Made by a program: the position numbers and the translations under genes
Shown here: positions 1-13,469 of the stretch, piece by piece
How positions within the stretch are numbered: position 1 is the stretch's first letter
Layout: each line of letters opens with the position of its first letter
NCBI RefSeq assembly: GCF_019703515.2
Contig: NC_059374.1
Location: forward strand, 21,136,595 to 21,200,594
DNA from: Myxocyprinus asiaticus
Lineage: Eukaryota > Chordata > Actinopteri > Cypriniformes > Catostomidae
Length of the DNA stretch: 64,000 bases
Direction: 5' to 3'
The notes under the pieces: model-generated
Told to the model about the DNA's origin: nothing
Database searches by the model: none
The model's input: the letters and a program-made list of their open reading frames with translations, nothing else

Positions 1-895
1 TGCAGCTTTAATTATAGCTTTGTTTGAAGTTATTTTAATATTGTATTATACACTGGGTATAATACATGGTTTGGTACATTACTAATGAAAAATAAGTGTT
101 TACTGCTTTTCTCATGAAACGAATACTGAAGGATCATCAGTATAATGACTGATTGGGAATCTGTAAATTCCTAGCAGTACCATACTTGATATACAGTAAA
201 AAAATTATATATGTAATATGCAAATGTAGTTGTTGATAGCTAGTAACAAGCTGCAGGTTTCAATAGTTATTTGAACAGATCAAATTTAAGGTGGGTTAAC
301 TCAAGTCGTTCAGGTTTTTGCTACACAAATTATTTGAGTAAAGCCAACATTTTAATTTCATATCAGAGAAACTCATTTTCATTGTGTGAATTAAGTTAAA
401 CCAACAATTATTATTTTTCTGTGTGTTTAATGCATATTTTTGTCACAATGTTTTTTTTTTTTTTTTTTTTTAATTAAACAATAATTGTCAACCCCTCTGC
501 AGTACCGCTGCTGACACCCTGTTAAAGTCATTGGTTTCATGTAAAAACCAAAATGTTTTTAAACACAATATTTCACATGATGTTGCTATAGTAGAGAAAT
601 GTCACTGAGTGACGGCTGCATTAAATATTCCTATCATTCTATAGTTTTGTAAGGCTCAGGTATGGTATAAAAATGATGGTTTTTGCACAAAATATAGTTT
701 TGTTTTGTTTTTTCTTCACTGATAGATAACATAATCAATGTAATGAACAACATTATTTACTGAAATGTACTTTACTAAGAACTGCTTGTTATTTTGCTGT
801 CAACTTTTGTATGATGTTTCTAAATTGTCAATTGAAAGTACTTTGTCATCAGTATTAGTGAAACAAACTAGTGCTAAATAGTTTTGTATTTTCAG
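1..895. other. upstream non-coding stretch
   Basis: AT-rich sequence with a poly-T run near 450-471. I see no open frame, splice-linked exon or recognisable repeat. It lies upstream of lim2 and may contain its distal regulatory sequence, but no motif is distinctive. Confidence 0.5.
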
Positions 896-1100
896 CAGAT
901 TCTCTGAAGCACTATCTCGGCCTCTCTGATTGGCTGCTGTTCTGACAGCTCTATTGTTTCTCTACACTCTCCACCTAGCTCTTGTGCACTGACAAAAAAT
1001 AACTGCCAATAGCTCTTGGAAATCTGCCTGCCTTGGCACAATTGAGCTTTACACTATTCAATCTGATAACAATTTTATTTTTGAAAAACTACAAAAACAG
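896..1100 (+). other. lim2: probable 5' non-coding exon of lim2
   Basis: A good donor (cag|gtaggtg) lies at 1100/1101, and the first coding exon opens with an acceptor at 1568-1569. The sequence before the donor is less AT-rich than its surroundings. The 5' border is a guess, since no TATA box is clear. This is inferred from splice sites only. Confidence 0.4.
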
Positions 1101-1587
1101 GTAGGTGATTCTTCCTTTCATATTATATGTTGGTTTTGTTATAGTGGCTTGTGTTTCCAAATCACTTTACATATTACAAGAGGTGATTTAGGCCATGACT
1201 CACATATATTCTGTATAAGTTTATAAGCTGTGTAAGTTTTAATTTGGGTAAATAGTGTTGTCAAACTCTTTTATTTATACAAGAATGGTTCATTTTAAAC
1301 TATCTTTATTATCTTTAAACTACAAATGTAAAACAAGTGATCATGTATGATGTGCAGAGTTTTAAAGATGGTAAATTTAGCTGTTAAGACTTAACCTTAA
1401 CCTATAATAATGCAACAACTTAAATAATGAGTTGTAAAACAACTATTTGAGTTATTTTTAGTAAAGATAAATCTTATTTATTTTAAATAAAAGTCACTTT
1501 TAAACATGGTCTTGCTTCATATTCAGATAAGGTCTTGGTTAATTTTAGTACTGTTCCATTTTGTTTCAGAGTGTCTGTAGGTGCAAG

Positions 1588-2450
1588 ATGTACAGCTTTA
1601 TGGGAGGTGGATTGTTTTGTGCGGGAATAGGAAACATACTCCTGGTAATCTCCACTGCCACTGACTACTGGATTCAGTACCGCCAGTCCAGCAGTTACAT
1701 GCATCAGGGCCTGTGGCGCTACTGTGTTCCAGGGAAATGCATGACACACACAGACAGCATTGGTGAGACTATCACACCATGGATAGGCACTGTTCTACAT
1801 GATATATACATTATTGTACAAGTTAAAATCACTTTTTATGTACTGAAAAGTCTCTGATTTCATTTTAAACAGCGTACTGGGATGCCACCCGGGCCTTCAT
1901 GATCCTGGCCATCCTAGCTTGTTTCTTTGGCATCATCATCGGTGTCATGGCTTTCATCAATTACTCCTCCTTTGATAGCTTTGACAAAACCTTTGCTGCG
2001 GGAATTCTCTATTTCATTTCATGTAAGAATGCTTATGTCTATAAATACAGTAAAAAAAAAAAACAACAACAACAACTAATAGGCCAATACAGACACTTTA
2101 ATATCATTTCCAAAATTTTTGTTAGCTTACTTGCGTTTTATTCTGTTCTCCCTTACAGGCTTCTTTGTGCTGCTGGCCATGGCTGTCTACACTGGGATGA
2201 CAGTTAACTACTATGGAAAACGCTATGGGAATTGGCGGTTCTCTTGGTCATACATAATGGGTTGGGTTTCTGTGGCACTCACATTCTTTTCAGGTATAGT
2301 TAATACTACAATAAAGTAAAAAATGTTACATCATGACATTGCAGTCAAAGTAAGGAATTTGTTGGTTATTATTCCTTGTCTTTCTCTGCAGGGATGTTAT
2401 ATATGTGTGCTTACCGGATGCATGAACCAAGAGGCCCCATATCACGCTAA
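1588..2450 (+). CDS. lim2: lens intrinsic membrane protein 2 (LIM2/MP20)
   Basis: Four-transmembrane protein of the PMP22/EMP/MP20/claudin superfamily. LIM2 is a major junctional membrane protein of lens fibre cells. Coding exons are 1588-1762, 1873-2022, 2159-2293 and 2392-2450, all with GT-AG borders and agreeing phases. They sum to 519 nt, or 172 aa, against 173 in mammals. The N-terminus MYSFMGGGLFCA is typical of LIM2. The first extracellular loop keeps the superfamily signature GLWRYC followed by a second Cys (VPGKC). Hydrophobic segments lie at roughly residues 4-24, 66-86, 101-121 and 138-160. The C-terminus is short (YRMHEPRGPISR). The start is the ATG at 1588, 18 nt after the acceptor ending at 1569; no upstream ATG lies in the exon. 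A non-coding first exon probably ends at 1100. Two AATAAA signals follow at 2546 and 2557. Family identity is very likely; which fish lim2 copy it is cannot be told. Confidence 0.93.
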
Positions 2451-2545
2451 TCCGTTCAGTCTGAATGTGAACCATCATGTCATCCCTGGTCCCTTCATTT
2501 TAGACCTGGCATTTATTGTTTATTTTAAATTACAAAACACCAACT

Positions 2546-2562
2546 AATAAATGACTAATAAA
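2546..2562 (+). terminator. lim2: polyadenylation signals of lim2
   Basis: Two overlapping-range AATAAA hexamers at 2546-2551 and 2557-2562, about 100 nt after the lim2 stop codon at 2448-2450. Confidence 0.65.
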
Positions 2563-2772
2563 CACGTTCATTTAATGTTTTATACATAATCTTATTTCCT
2601 ACACAAACTAATATACACATGATTGGCAGCTAGGTTTGGTAAGACATAAGACATATTTTAGCTGGTAAGACAGCAAAATCCTTTAGAAATTCTTGATTTT
2701 TATGGTAAAATATACAAATCAAATGCAGTTAATTAGTATAATTTCTTGTATAATATCACTAGTATTTAATTT

Positions 2773-3607
2773 GTAGCACTTCACAATAACGTTGTATTCA
2801 TTAAAATTAACTACATTAGTTAACACAAATTAACAATAAACAATACTTTTACAGCATTAATCTTGGTTAAGGTTAATTTCAACATATTTTTTAAATAAAT
2901 AATGTATACTGTATGTTAACAGTAGTTAATTATGAACTAACAAAGGGGTTTTCAAACTGGGGTCTGGGGACCCCCAGGGGGCCGCAAGAGTGTGTTAGGG
3001 GGTCTGTGGAAAATTTTGAGAGAGACATTTTTTTTTTACAATATGTATTTTTAGGGCTGTCAAAGTTAACATTAAGATATTCATTATCTAGGTTTAATGC
3101 AATAAAAATGTCATTCAACCTTCGAAAGGCAGTAGAAATCTAAATCAGTAGACTTATTATTTTACTCTATTGACAGCAATACTTAAAAAAAATTAATAAA
3201 TAATTATAAACCAAATTAGCACTTAATTTTGTGAAGAAAAACAACTGTTTGGTTTTAATGCAATGAGAATGTAAAGGCCAAAATAGTGTTTTTAGGAAAC
3301 ATGTCTTTGTAATATAATGCTTACTATTTCTTCACACAGTATATATGTTTTTTTATACATGAAAATATATAGCTCCTTTATATCTAAAGAAATGGTTCCC
3401 TCCCTGGGGGATCATCATATTTGAGTGTCCTTGGAATCAAAAAAGTTTGAAAGGCCCTGAACTACAAAATAATGAACAGTTGTGTTTTTATTAATTAACA
3501 TTAACCAAGATTAATAAATGCTGTTAAAATATGTTGTTCAATGTTAGTTTATGATAGCTAATGCGTTTACTAATGTTAACAAATAGAACCTTATTGTAAA
3601 GTGTTGC
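2773..3607. mobile_element. MITE with ends related to GTAACACTTTACAATAAGG, interrupted
   Basis: The left end (gtagcacttcacaataac) and the inverted right end (ttattgtaaagtgttgc) match two other copies, at 49318-49626 and 52171-53462. Related inner sequence (taacaataaacaatactttt, acattaaccaagattaat) supports the assignment. The element is split at about 2941-3462 by a second element. This is a widespread teleost non-autonomous DNA element type; I cannot name the family. Confidence 0.7.
2941..3462. mobile_element. hAT-like MITE nested in the MITE at 2773-3607
   Basis: The left end contains ggggttttcaaactgggg and the right end contains agtttgaaaggccctg, a diverged inverted pair. Sequence of the surrounding MITE resumes on the far side. 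Flanking bases (aactaaca and aactacaa) could be a degraded 8-bp target duplication. Confidence 0.55.
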
Positions 3608-3686
3608 AATTTAATTTTGAAGAGTTAACTGCAACAATTCTACATTGACACAGCCAAGGAAACTTTACATTGTGACTGGTAAATCC

Positions 3687-3692
3687 TTTATT
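3687..3692 (-). terminator. hspa8: polyadenylation signal of hspa8
   Basis: AATAAA on the minus strand, about 270 nt after the hspa8 stop codon at 3958-3960. That gives a 3' UTR of ordinary length. Confidence 0.65.
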
Positions 3693-3957
3693 TGTCTTGG
3701 TCAGACTCAACAGGCTGTGATGCATTCAGCATTATATTTAACATAAATTTAACACATGAATGAAAACATGCTGCTGCTATGCAGCACTCTGGTAATAAAT
3801 GAACATTTGAGTTACACATCAACTCACAACTGGTCTGAATTAAAGGTCTGAGATCTATTACATCTTAGAAACATGCGATAGGGAACAAAAAGCAAAACAT
3901 ATTAAGGTGCTCCAAAAACAACACACTTCACACAGTGAGAAACTTTCTTTGAACAAA

Positions 3958-7482
<3,525 letters not shown>

Positions 7483-7652
7483 GGTTTCTGCTGGCTGTAA
7501 ACATACATGGTAGTGGTTAATTAATATTCATGGTGGAAAATATATTATATGCATGCGACCCACATCTGTCAGTATGGAGACTTCCAAAAATAATGGTTTT
7601 ATTTACGTTTGATTTGCATCCTATTTATGGGATTCTTTTTTCTTTAACTTAA

Positions 7653-8240
7653 AGGAATATTATAGGTTCTATACAAGTCAATCGACAGCATTTGTGGCAT
7701 AGTGCTGATTACCACAAAAAATATTTATTTTCTTTAAAAAAAGCAAAAATCAAAGTTACAGTGAGGCACTTACAATGGAAGTGAACGGGGCCAATAATTT
7801 TTAGAGGGTTTAAAGGCAGAAATGTGAAGCTTATAATTTTATAAAAGCACTTACATTAATTCTTCTGTTACAACTCGTGTAAAACTCTGTAAAATTGTTT
7901 TAATAGTAATTTTTACAGTCATTTTAGGGTTTATGGTAAGTTGTAAAATTGGTTATAGCTTTACACAGAAAAGGTTGGTAAGCGATTTTATCACGCTAAA
8001 ATCATGTTAACACACATACTGTTTACCTTTTGTGGCTATACTTTTACTTTGAAACAGCAAGTATTTTAGTGTTTTCGTATTGGCCCAATTCACTTCCATT
8101 GTAAGTGCCTTACTGTAACCCAGATTTTTGCTTTTTTAAAGAAAAGGAGGGGCAAGACAAAATACATTTTTGTGGTAATCAATATTATTCCATAAATGCT
8201 GTCGATTGAGCTTAACTTGTATTGAACCCGGAATATTCCT
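7653..8240. mobile_element. foldback MITE with TTAA target duplication in hspa8 intron 1
   Basis: Ends are AGGAATATT and its complement, each flanked by TTAA (7649-7652 and 8241-8244). Long imperfect inverted arms carry matching motifs such as gctgtcgattgagctt and cacttacaatggaagtgaa. It has no coding capacity. A diverged copy lies at about 52475-52995. TTAA duplication suggests mobilisation by a piggyBac- or Kolobok-type transposase. Confidence 0.8.
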
Positions 8241-8589
8241 TTAATAAAAAATGTAACAGGTTAGCTCAATTGTAACTGGTTTACTAAGGTTTAAGACATC
8301 AGATGACACTGTGACCAACATGCACTGATGAGCTCGACCACTAAAAAAGATCAGATGTCATTAATGTGTAAAGGAATGCTACTTCAGACAGAGCTCAGCA
8401 AATTCCTGAGAACAGCACTTCTGTTTAGAACAGAAACAACTAGAGCATTCTTTCGGTTTCATTTGTTATATAAATGTAAGATATAAAGAACTCAGTGACT
8501 GCCTCAGAGAGACGAAGTTTAAGGGTGGGTTGTTTCCTCTCGCTTGGTCCAAACAAGGCGTTCCACAACATGCGTGATTTCCGTAAGCG

Positions 8590-8668
8590 TTCCAGAATAA
8601 GAATCGGGTGTCTAGAACATTCCATAAACCCCACGGATCGCGCGCACGCTTGCCCAACATTTCGAGAA
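8590..8668. promoter_or_regulatory. hspa8: cluster of heat-shock elements in hspa8 intron 1
   Basis: Three HSF-type motifs occur within 80 bp: TTCcaGAAtaaGAA (8590-8603), GAAcaTTC (8615-8622) and TTCgaGAA (8661-8668). A minus-strand TATATAA lies about 120 bp downstream in the direction of transcription (near 8467-8473). The segment is more GC-rich and CpG-containing than the rest of the intron. It could be an intronic enhancer or a second, stress-inducible start. Confidence 0.55.
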
Positions 8669-9001
8669 CGTCATGAAATATCAACGAATATTTAAAATTA
8701 ACCACAATAACGACGGATAAGTACGCTACTTTCTTCAGGTCGAATAAATAAAGTCTGTTATTAACATAATATTTGATTAAAATCCCGTTTGAAATAACTT
8801 TCAATAAGTAAACTAGCAAGTCAGAATATTATTATTCACGACGGGTCGTTTATATGTCGGTTAAATCCAAATAATTTTCACATAACTTTGGTTAATAACG
8901 GACCACATTTGTAATTGTACGACTGGAATCAGTTTGTTTCTTATCTTTAAGAAAACCTAGAAGCTCTTTGACATTAAAGACAAAGTAACAGTTCTTCTCA
9001 C

Positions 9002-9090
9002 CAGCTGATACGCCGTCTACTCCGTCAAACACCTGAAAAAGCAAAAAACACCACTTGTCTCTTCCCTGTTCTTGGGTTCACTCACACTGC
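9002..9090 (-). other. hspa8: 5' non-coding exon 1 of hspa8
   Basis: On the minus strand a strong donor (cagctg|gtgagaag) ends the exon at 9002. The second exon begins after an acceptor at 7495-7497, twelve bases before the ATG. A non-coding first exon followed by an intron just before the ATG is typical of HSPA8. The 5' edge is estimated from the TATA-like motif upstream. Confidence 0.6.
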
Positions 9091-9109
9091 AACACTCGGA
9101 TTGCAGAGA

Positions 9110-9260
9110 TGTGCTATAATGCGCTTCAAGACTTGCTTAGAACAGTCCAGAATATGAAATGAGCGCAGCAGCCAATAACAGCGCGGGGGCGCTGAGGCGT
9201 TACAGATGAAGAACGCTGGCAGAATTTAGCCTATAAAACAACAGAATGTTCTAAGGAGGA
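9110..9260 (-). promoter_or_regulatory. hspa8: hspa8 core promoter
   Basis: Read on the minus strand there is a TATA-like ATTATAG at 9120-9114, an inverted CCAAT (ATTGG) near 9170, and GC-rich sequence at 9180-9200. A perfect inverted heat-shock unit (AGAATGTTCT) lies near 9242-9252, and loose GAA units lie at 9139-9156. Together these fit an HSF1-responsive housekeeping promoter. The start site is inferred. Confidence 0.55.
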
Positions 9261-9358
9261 ACTTATCGACCTATTCTATAACATTCTCTGACGGACCATG
9301 CAGTATTTTTCGCATTTATTTTGCAGTTCACTCTCGAAAATCATTTCAGACGAATGGT

Positions 9359-9560
9359 CAGAATCAGAATGAGCTTTATTGCCAAGTATGCTTCCACATA
9401 CAAGGAATTTTAAGACAGAGATAATAATAATTTTAAAAAATTGTAATACAAATAAAAAGCGAATAGAAATATAAGTAAATATATAAATACACAATAAGAC
9501 AAACTATATAGTATGTACAAATACAAATCTGTTACAGTGCAAGGGAATGTAATGCAGAAG
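9359..9560 (-). repeat. retroelement-tail-like repeat
   Basis: Begins with aatcagaatgagctttattg and continues with ccaagtatgcttccacatac, a motif I recognise as very common in teleost genomes and mRNAs. It is probably the reversed 3' end of a non-LTR element or SINE. The rest is A-rich and lacks an open frame. Confidence 0.5.
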
Positions 9561-9564
9561 GGGT

Positions 9565-11839
9565 TGGATATGTTAAATAATGTAATTGACTAGGCTGTGT
9601 ATTGCACGTAATTATAGTATACACCAACTTTCATTGGTGTAAAAGCATGTTTTCCCCGTTAACTCCGCAATGCGATCTGCTCTGAACAGCTGAAAGCCTG
9701 GCAGATGTAATGTGCTGTCCGGAATGGCTTCACTCAGACAGGCTTCTGTGAAGCACAAGGCACATAGCTCCCTCTAGCAGTAGTTTGAATAAACATTTGC
9801 CTGTCGTTTGTCTAAAGGCCATGGGCCCGTATTCAGGGGCGGAGCTAGGGGGGTGGCCTTGGCCACCATGGACCGAAGCCTGCCACCCCATTGGCCACCC
9901 CACTCGCAATTGCCTTTTTGGTCATTTTTTGCCTTGGGCACAATTTAGTTATTTACACAATACACCAACCACCAAAGGTCTTACTAGAAAAAAAGAAATT
10001 ATGATCCAACATGAATTTTCTTGATAAAAAGATATGATCGTGTCTGGTAACGTGCATGTAAAATGGCTAGAAATAGTATTTTAGCTTAGTGTAAAGCTGA
10101 CAATTTACACAAGGTTTATTTCTATTTCTTCTGCTCCAAACTTACTTCTCTGTCTGCTCGTATGAATGTAACACATCTTAAGAAAGTGTTTCACTGCTGT
10201 TCAAATGCACTTTGGATCGCATCATTTATATGTATAAATGTTTTCCATCTGAAAGGACTAAATATTAAATGAAACAAATGACAATAAAATGCAAAGTAAT
10301 CTCTTCAGTAATCAAAATACTTTTTGAATGTAAATGTATTCTAATTACCAATGATTTAAATTGTATCTGTAGTGGAATACAGTTACTTATATTCTGTATT
10401 TTTAATACATAATCCCGTTACATGTATTCCGTTACTCCCCAACCCTGTAGACAGATATTTTTCGGTTGATGAACATTTCTTCATCCTGTGTTGATGTAAT
10501 TAAACGAGCACGCATCCCGTTAACAGCATCAAAACACCGGGTAGCCCTGCGATTGCACTGCAGCGAGCGCACATCCACAGGAAAAAATACGCTATGAATT
10601 GTCGGATGACGTGCGGTCTGGAGAGGGCATATATAGTTTGATAGATAATTCTGCTGACGGATGACAGAAATTCGCAATTCATTCGCACTACACAGTTTCA
10701 TTTTGATGTGGCTAGAGAGTTGTCAAAACCTTTATCTCCAGTGTAATTGGGTTGTTTCGGTTTGTGGGAGAGGTAACTGCATATAAATTTACAATAATGA
10801 AAACGCCCTTGCCTCGTGATTCAGTTGATACCTTTTTAAGTTCAATGTTAACATTATAATATTTTTTTAATTATAATATTATATTATTAAAATACATCGA
10901 CTCAGTTGTGATTCAGGCGATGCCATTTTAAACGGTCAATAATATTAATCTGGATTGACGGCAGCAGTCATGCACAGGAGGACTTCTAAGCTATCGTTGT
11001 TTTAGGAGCTACTTTTAGCGTTAAAATGCTTCATAAATTACTCTTAGATGAAAATTTTACGAGTCCTAAAATTAGGAGTGACATGGCCCTAATTTTTAAG
11101 AGTTGCTCTTAAATTTCCATGTTAGGAGCTACTTTTAGCCTTAAGATTTTTTGTGAATACATGCCCAGAGCCCATCACCTCTGATATGGGATAGCTAAGG
11201 TATGGAGACAGAAAAGTCTAAAAATAAATACATTTATTATGTCTCCATATAGCTAGGGTTGCCACCTTGCCCCTGTAAAATTCCTGGACATCTGATAAAT
11301 GATCGAAAAATGTATTACTGGCCATCATACAGAAACAACAACAACAACAACAACAAAAAACATATTGTTTATGCAGTGGTGTAGTAGTGTCTGAAGAGGT
11401 GGGCATACTGTGAATTTATTAAAATATGTATGTAAATTAATAGGTGTCATTAATGTTCCTTTCATTAGGCTACTATGAAAATTGTTAATACTTTTTAATT
11501 ACTCTAATTAATAAACGAATACATACATAATACGCAATAAACTCTTAAGCATTGTATAGCTAATATAAATGTAGTTATGTTCACGTTAACATGTTATCTT
11601 GTATTACCATATATACAGTAGCCTACATAAGAATGAATGGTTATTTGTTTTATTTGTATACTATAATGTGCTTTTCTGTTTATAGTGAAATTGTTTTCCT
11701 ACTAAGAAATATACATTGAAATTATTTGATATCACGAGAAAAAGGCACCTATCGACATCTGCGAAGAGCATCAAAAACTAGTATGGGTGCAATAACATGC
11801 AATATTTTCACAAAGTTTAATTGTATAAGTTAAATTTAA

Positions 11840-11840
<1 letters not shown>
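9565..11840. other. intergenic stretch, repeats only
   Basis: No gene is visible. A segment at 9834-9900 (ggggcggagctaggggggtg, then a CCACC-rich run) resembles a hAT-type end. Positions 10320-10447 look like one end of a hAT MITE (cccgttac, then ccaaccctg). An (ACA)n run lies at 11334-11357. A short open frame at 10432-10701 has no recognisable homology. Confidence 0.5.

Positions 11841-11842
<2 letters not shown>

Positions 11843-11884
<42 letters not shown>
11843..11884. repeat. (TA)n microsatellite at the Tc1 insertion site
   Basis: A run of about 20 TA units directly precedes the Tc1-like left end at 11885. Further TA units follow the right end. Tc1/mariner elements insert at TA, so the microsatellite was a natural target. 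Confidence 0.85.
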
Positions 11885-11887
<3 letters not shown>

Positions 11888-13469
11888 GTGCATCTCAATA
11901 AATTAGAATGTCGTGGAAAAGTTCATTTATTTCAGTAATTCAACTCAAATTGTGAAACTCGTGTATTAAATAAATTCAGTGCACACAGACTGAAGTAGTT
12001 TAAGTCTTTGGTTCTTTTAATTGTGATGATTTTGGCTCACATTTAACAAAAACCCACCAATTCACTATCTCAAAAAATTAGAATACATCATAAGACCAAT
12101 AAAAAAAAACATTTTTAGTGAATTGTTGGCCTTCTGGAAAGTATGTTCATTTACTGTATATGTACTCAATACTCGGTAGGGGCTCCTTTTGCTTTAATTA
12201 CTGCCTCAATTCGGCGTGGCATGGAGGTGATCAGTTTGTGGCACTGCTGAGGTGGTATGGAAGCCAAGGTTTCTTTGACAGTGGCCTTCAGCTCATCTGC
12301 ATTTTTTGGTCTCTTGTTTCTCATTTTCCTCTTGACAATACCCCATAGATTCTCTATGGGGTTCAGGTCTGGTGAGTTTGCTGGCCAGTCAAGCACACCA
12401 ACACCATGGTCATTTAACCAACTTTTGGTGCTTTTGGCAGTGTGGGCAGGTGCCAAATCCTGCTGGAAAATGAAATCAGCATCTTTAAAAAGCTGGTCAG
12501 CAGAAGGAAGCATGAAGCGCTCCAAAATTTCTTGGTAAACGGGTGCAGTGACTTTGGTTTTCAAAAAACACAATGGACCAACACCAGCAGATGACATTGC
12601 ACCCCAAATCATCACAGACTGTGGAAACTTAACACTGGACTTCAAGCAACTTGGGCTATGAGCTTCTCCACCCTTCCTCCAGACTCTAGGACCTTGGTTT
12701 CCAAATGAAATACAAAACTTGCTCTCATCTGAAAAGAGGACTTTGGACCACTGGGCAACAGTCCAGTTCTTCTTCTCCTTAGCCCAGGTAAGACACCTCT
12801 GACGTTGTCTGTGGTTCAGGAGTGGCTTAACAAGAGGAATATGACAACTGTAGCCAAATTCCTTGACATGTCTGTGTGTGGTGGCTCTTGATGCCTTGAC
12901 CCCAGCCTCAGTCCATTCCTTGTGAAGTTCACCCAAATTCTTGAATCGATTTTGCTTGACAATCCTCATAAGGCTGCGGTTCTCTCGGTTGGTTGTGCAT
13001 CTTTTTCTTCCACACTTTTTCCTTCCACTCAACTTTCTGTTAACATGCTTGGATACAGCACTCTGTGAACAGCCAGCTTCTTTGGCAATGAATGTTTGTG
13101 GCTTACCCTCCTTGTGAAGGGTGTCAGTGATTGTCTTCTGGACAACTGTCAGATCAGCAGTCTTCCTCATGATTGTGTAGCCTAGTGAACCAAACTGAGA
13201 GACCATTTTCAAGGCTCAGGAAACCTTTGCAGGTGTTTTGAGTTGATTAGCTGATTGGCATGTCACCATATTCTAATTTTTTGAGATAGTGAATTGGTGG
13301 GTTTTTGTTAAATGTGAGCCAAAATCATCACAATTAAAAGAACCAAAGACTTAAACTACTTCAGTCTGTGTGCATTGAATTTATTTAATACACGAGTTTC
13401 ACAATTTGAGTTGAATTACTGAAATAAATGAACTTTTCCACAGCATTCTAATTTATTGAGATGCACCTG
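11885..13469 (-). mobile_element. apparently complete Tc1-like transposon
   Basis: A 1585-bp element with terminal inverted repeats of about 201 bp (11885-12085 and 13269-13469). They start CAGGTGCATCTCAATAAATT, and by eye differ at only about three positions. Both ends are flanked by TA. The transposase reads on the minus strand and is uninterrupted. Near-identical arms and an open frame indicate recent insertion and possible autonomy. Confidence 0.93.
12166..13212 (-). CDS. Tc1-family transposase, DD34E
   Basis: A 348-aa open frame without internal stops, the usual length for Tc1 transposases (about 340 aa). The N-terminal paired-like region has two helix-turn-helix segments (about 20-65 and 85-125) joined by a basic GRKKCGRKR linker that may bind the TIR or act as a nuclear signal. 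The catalytic triad is visible: D162 in LFSDESKF, D252 in FQQDLAPAHTA, and E287 in SPDLNPIENLWG. There are 34 residues between D252 and E287. A glycine-rich segment follows D162. Translation could start at residue 1 or at Met15 (MRKTADL), which resembles the usual Tc1 start better. No frameshift or stop is seen. Expression would need a host promoter or the TIR. Confidence 0.93.
   Translation of the reverse strand: MKMVSQFGSLGYTIMRKTADLTVVQKTITDTLHKEGKPQTFIAKEAGCSQSAVSKHVNRKLSGRKKCGRKRCTTNRENRSLMRIVKQNRFKNLGELHKEWTEAGVKASRATTHRHVKEFGYSCHIPLVKPLLNHRQRQRCLTWAKEKKNWTVAQWSKVLFSDESKFCISFGNQGPRVWRKGGEAHSPSCLKSSVKFPQSVMIWGAMSSAGVGPLCFLKTKVTAPVYQEILERFMLPSADQLFKDADFIFQQDLAPAHTAKSTKSWLNDHGVGVLDWPANSPDLNPIENLWGIVKRKMRNKRPKNADELKATVKETLASIPPQQCHKLITSMPRRIEAVIKAKGAPTEY

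Noticed and set aside
10432..10701. 89-codon minus-strand open frame
   Set aside because: Overlaps a hAT-like fragment and lacks splice partners or homology that I can recognise.
12118..12538. Plus-strand open frames over the Tc1 element
   Set aside because: They are antisense shadows of the minus-strand transposase.
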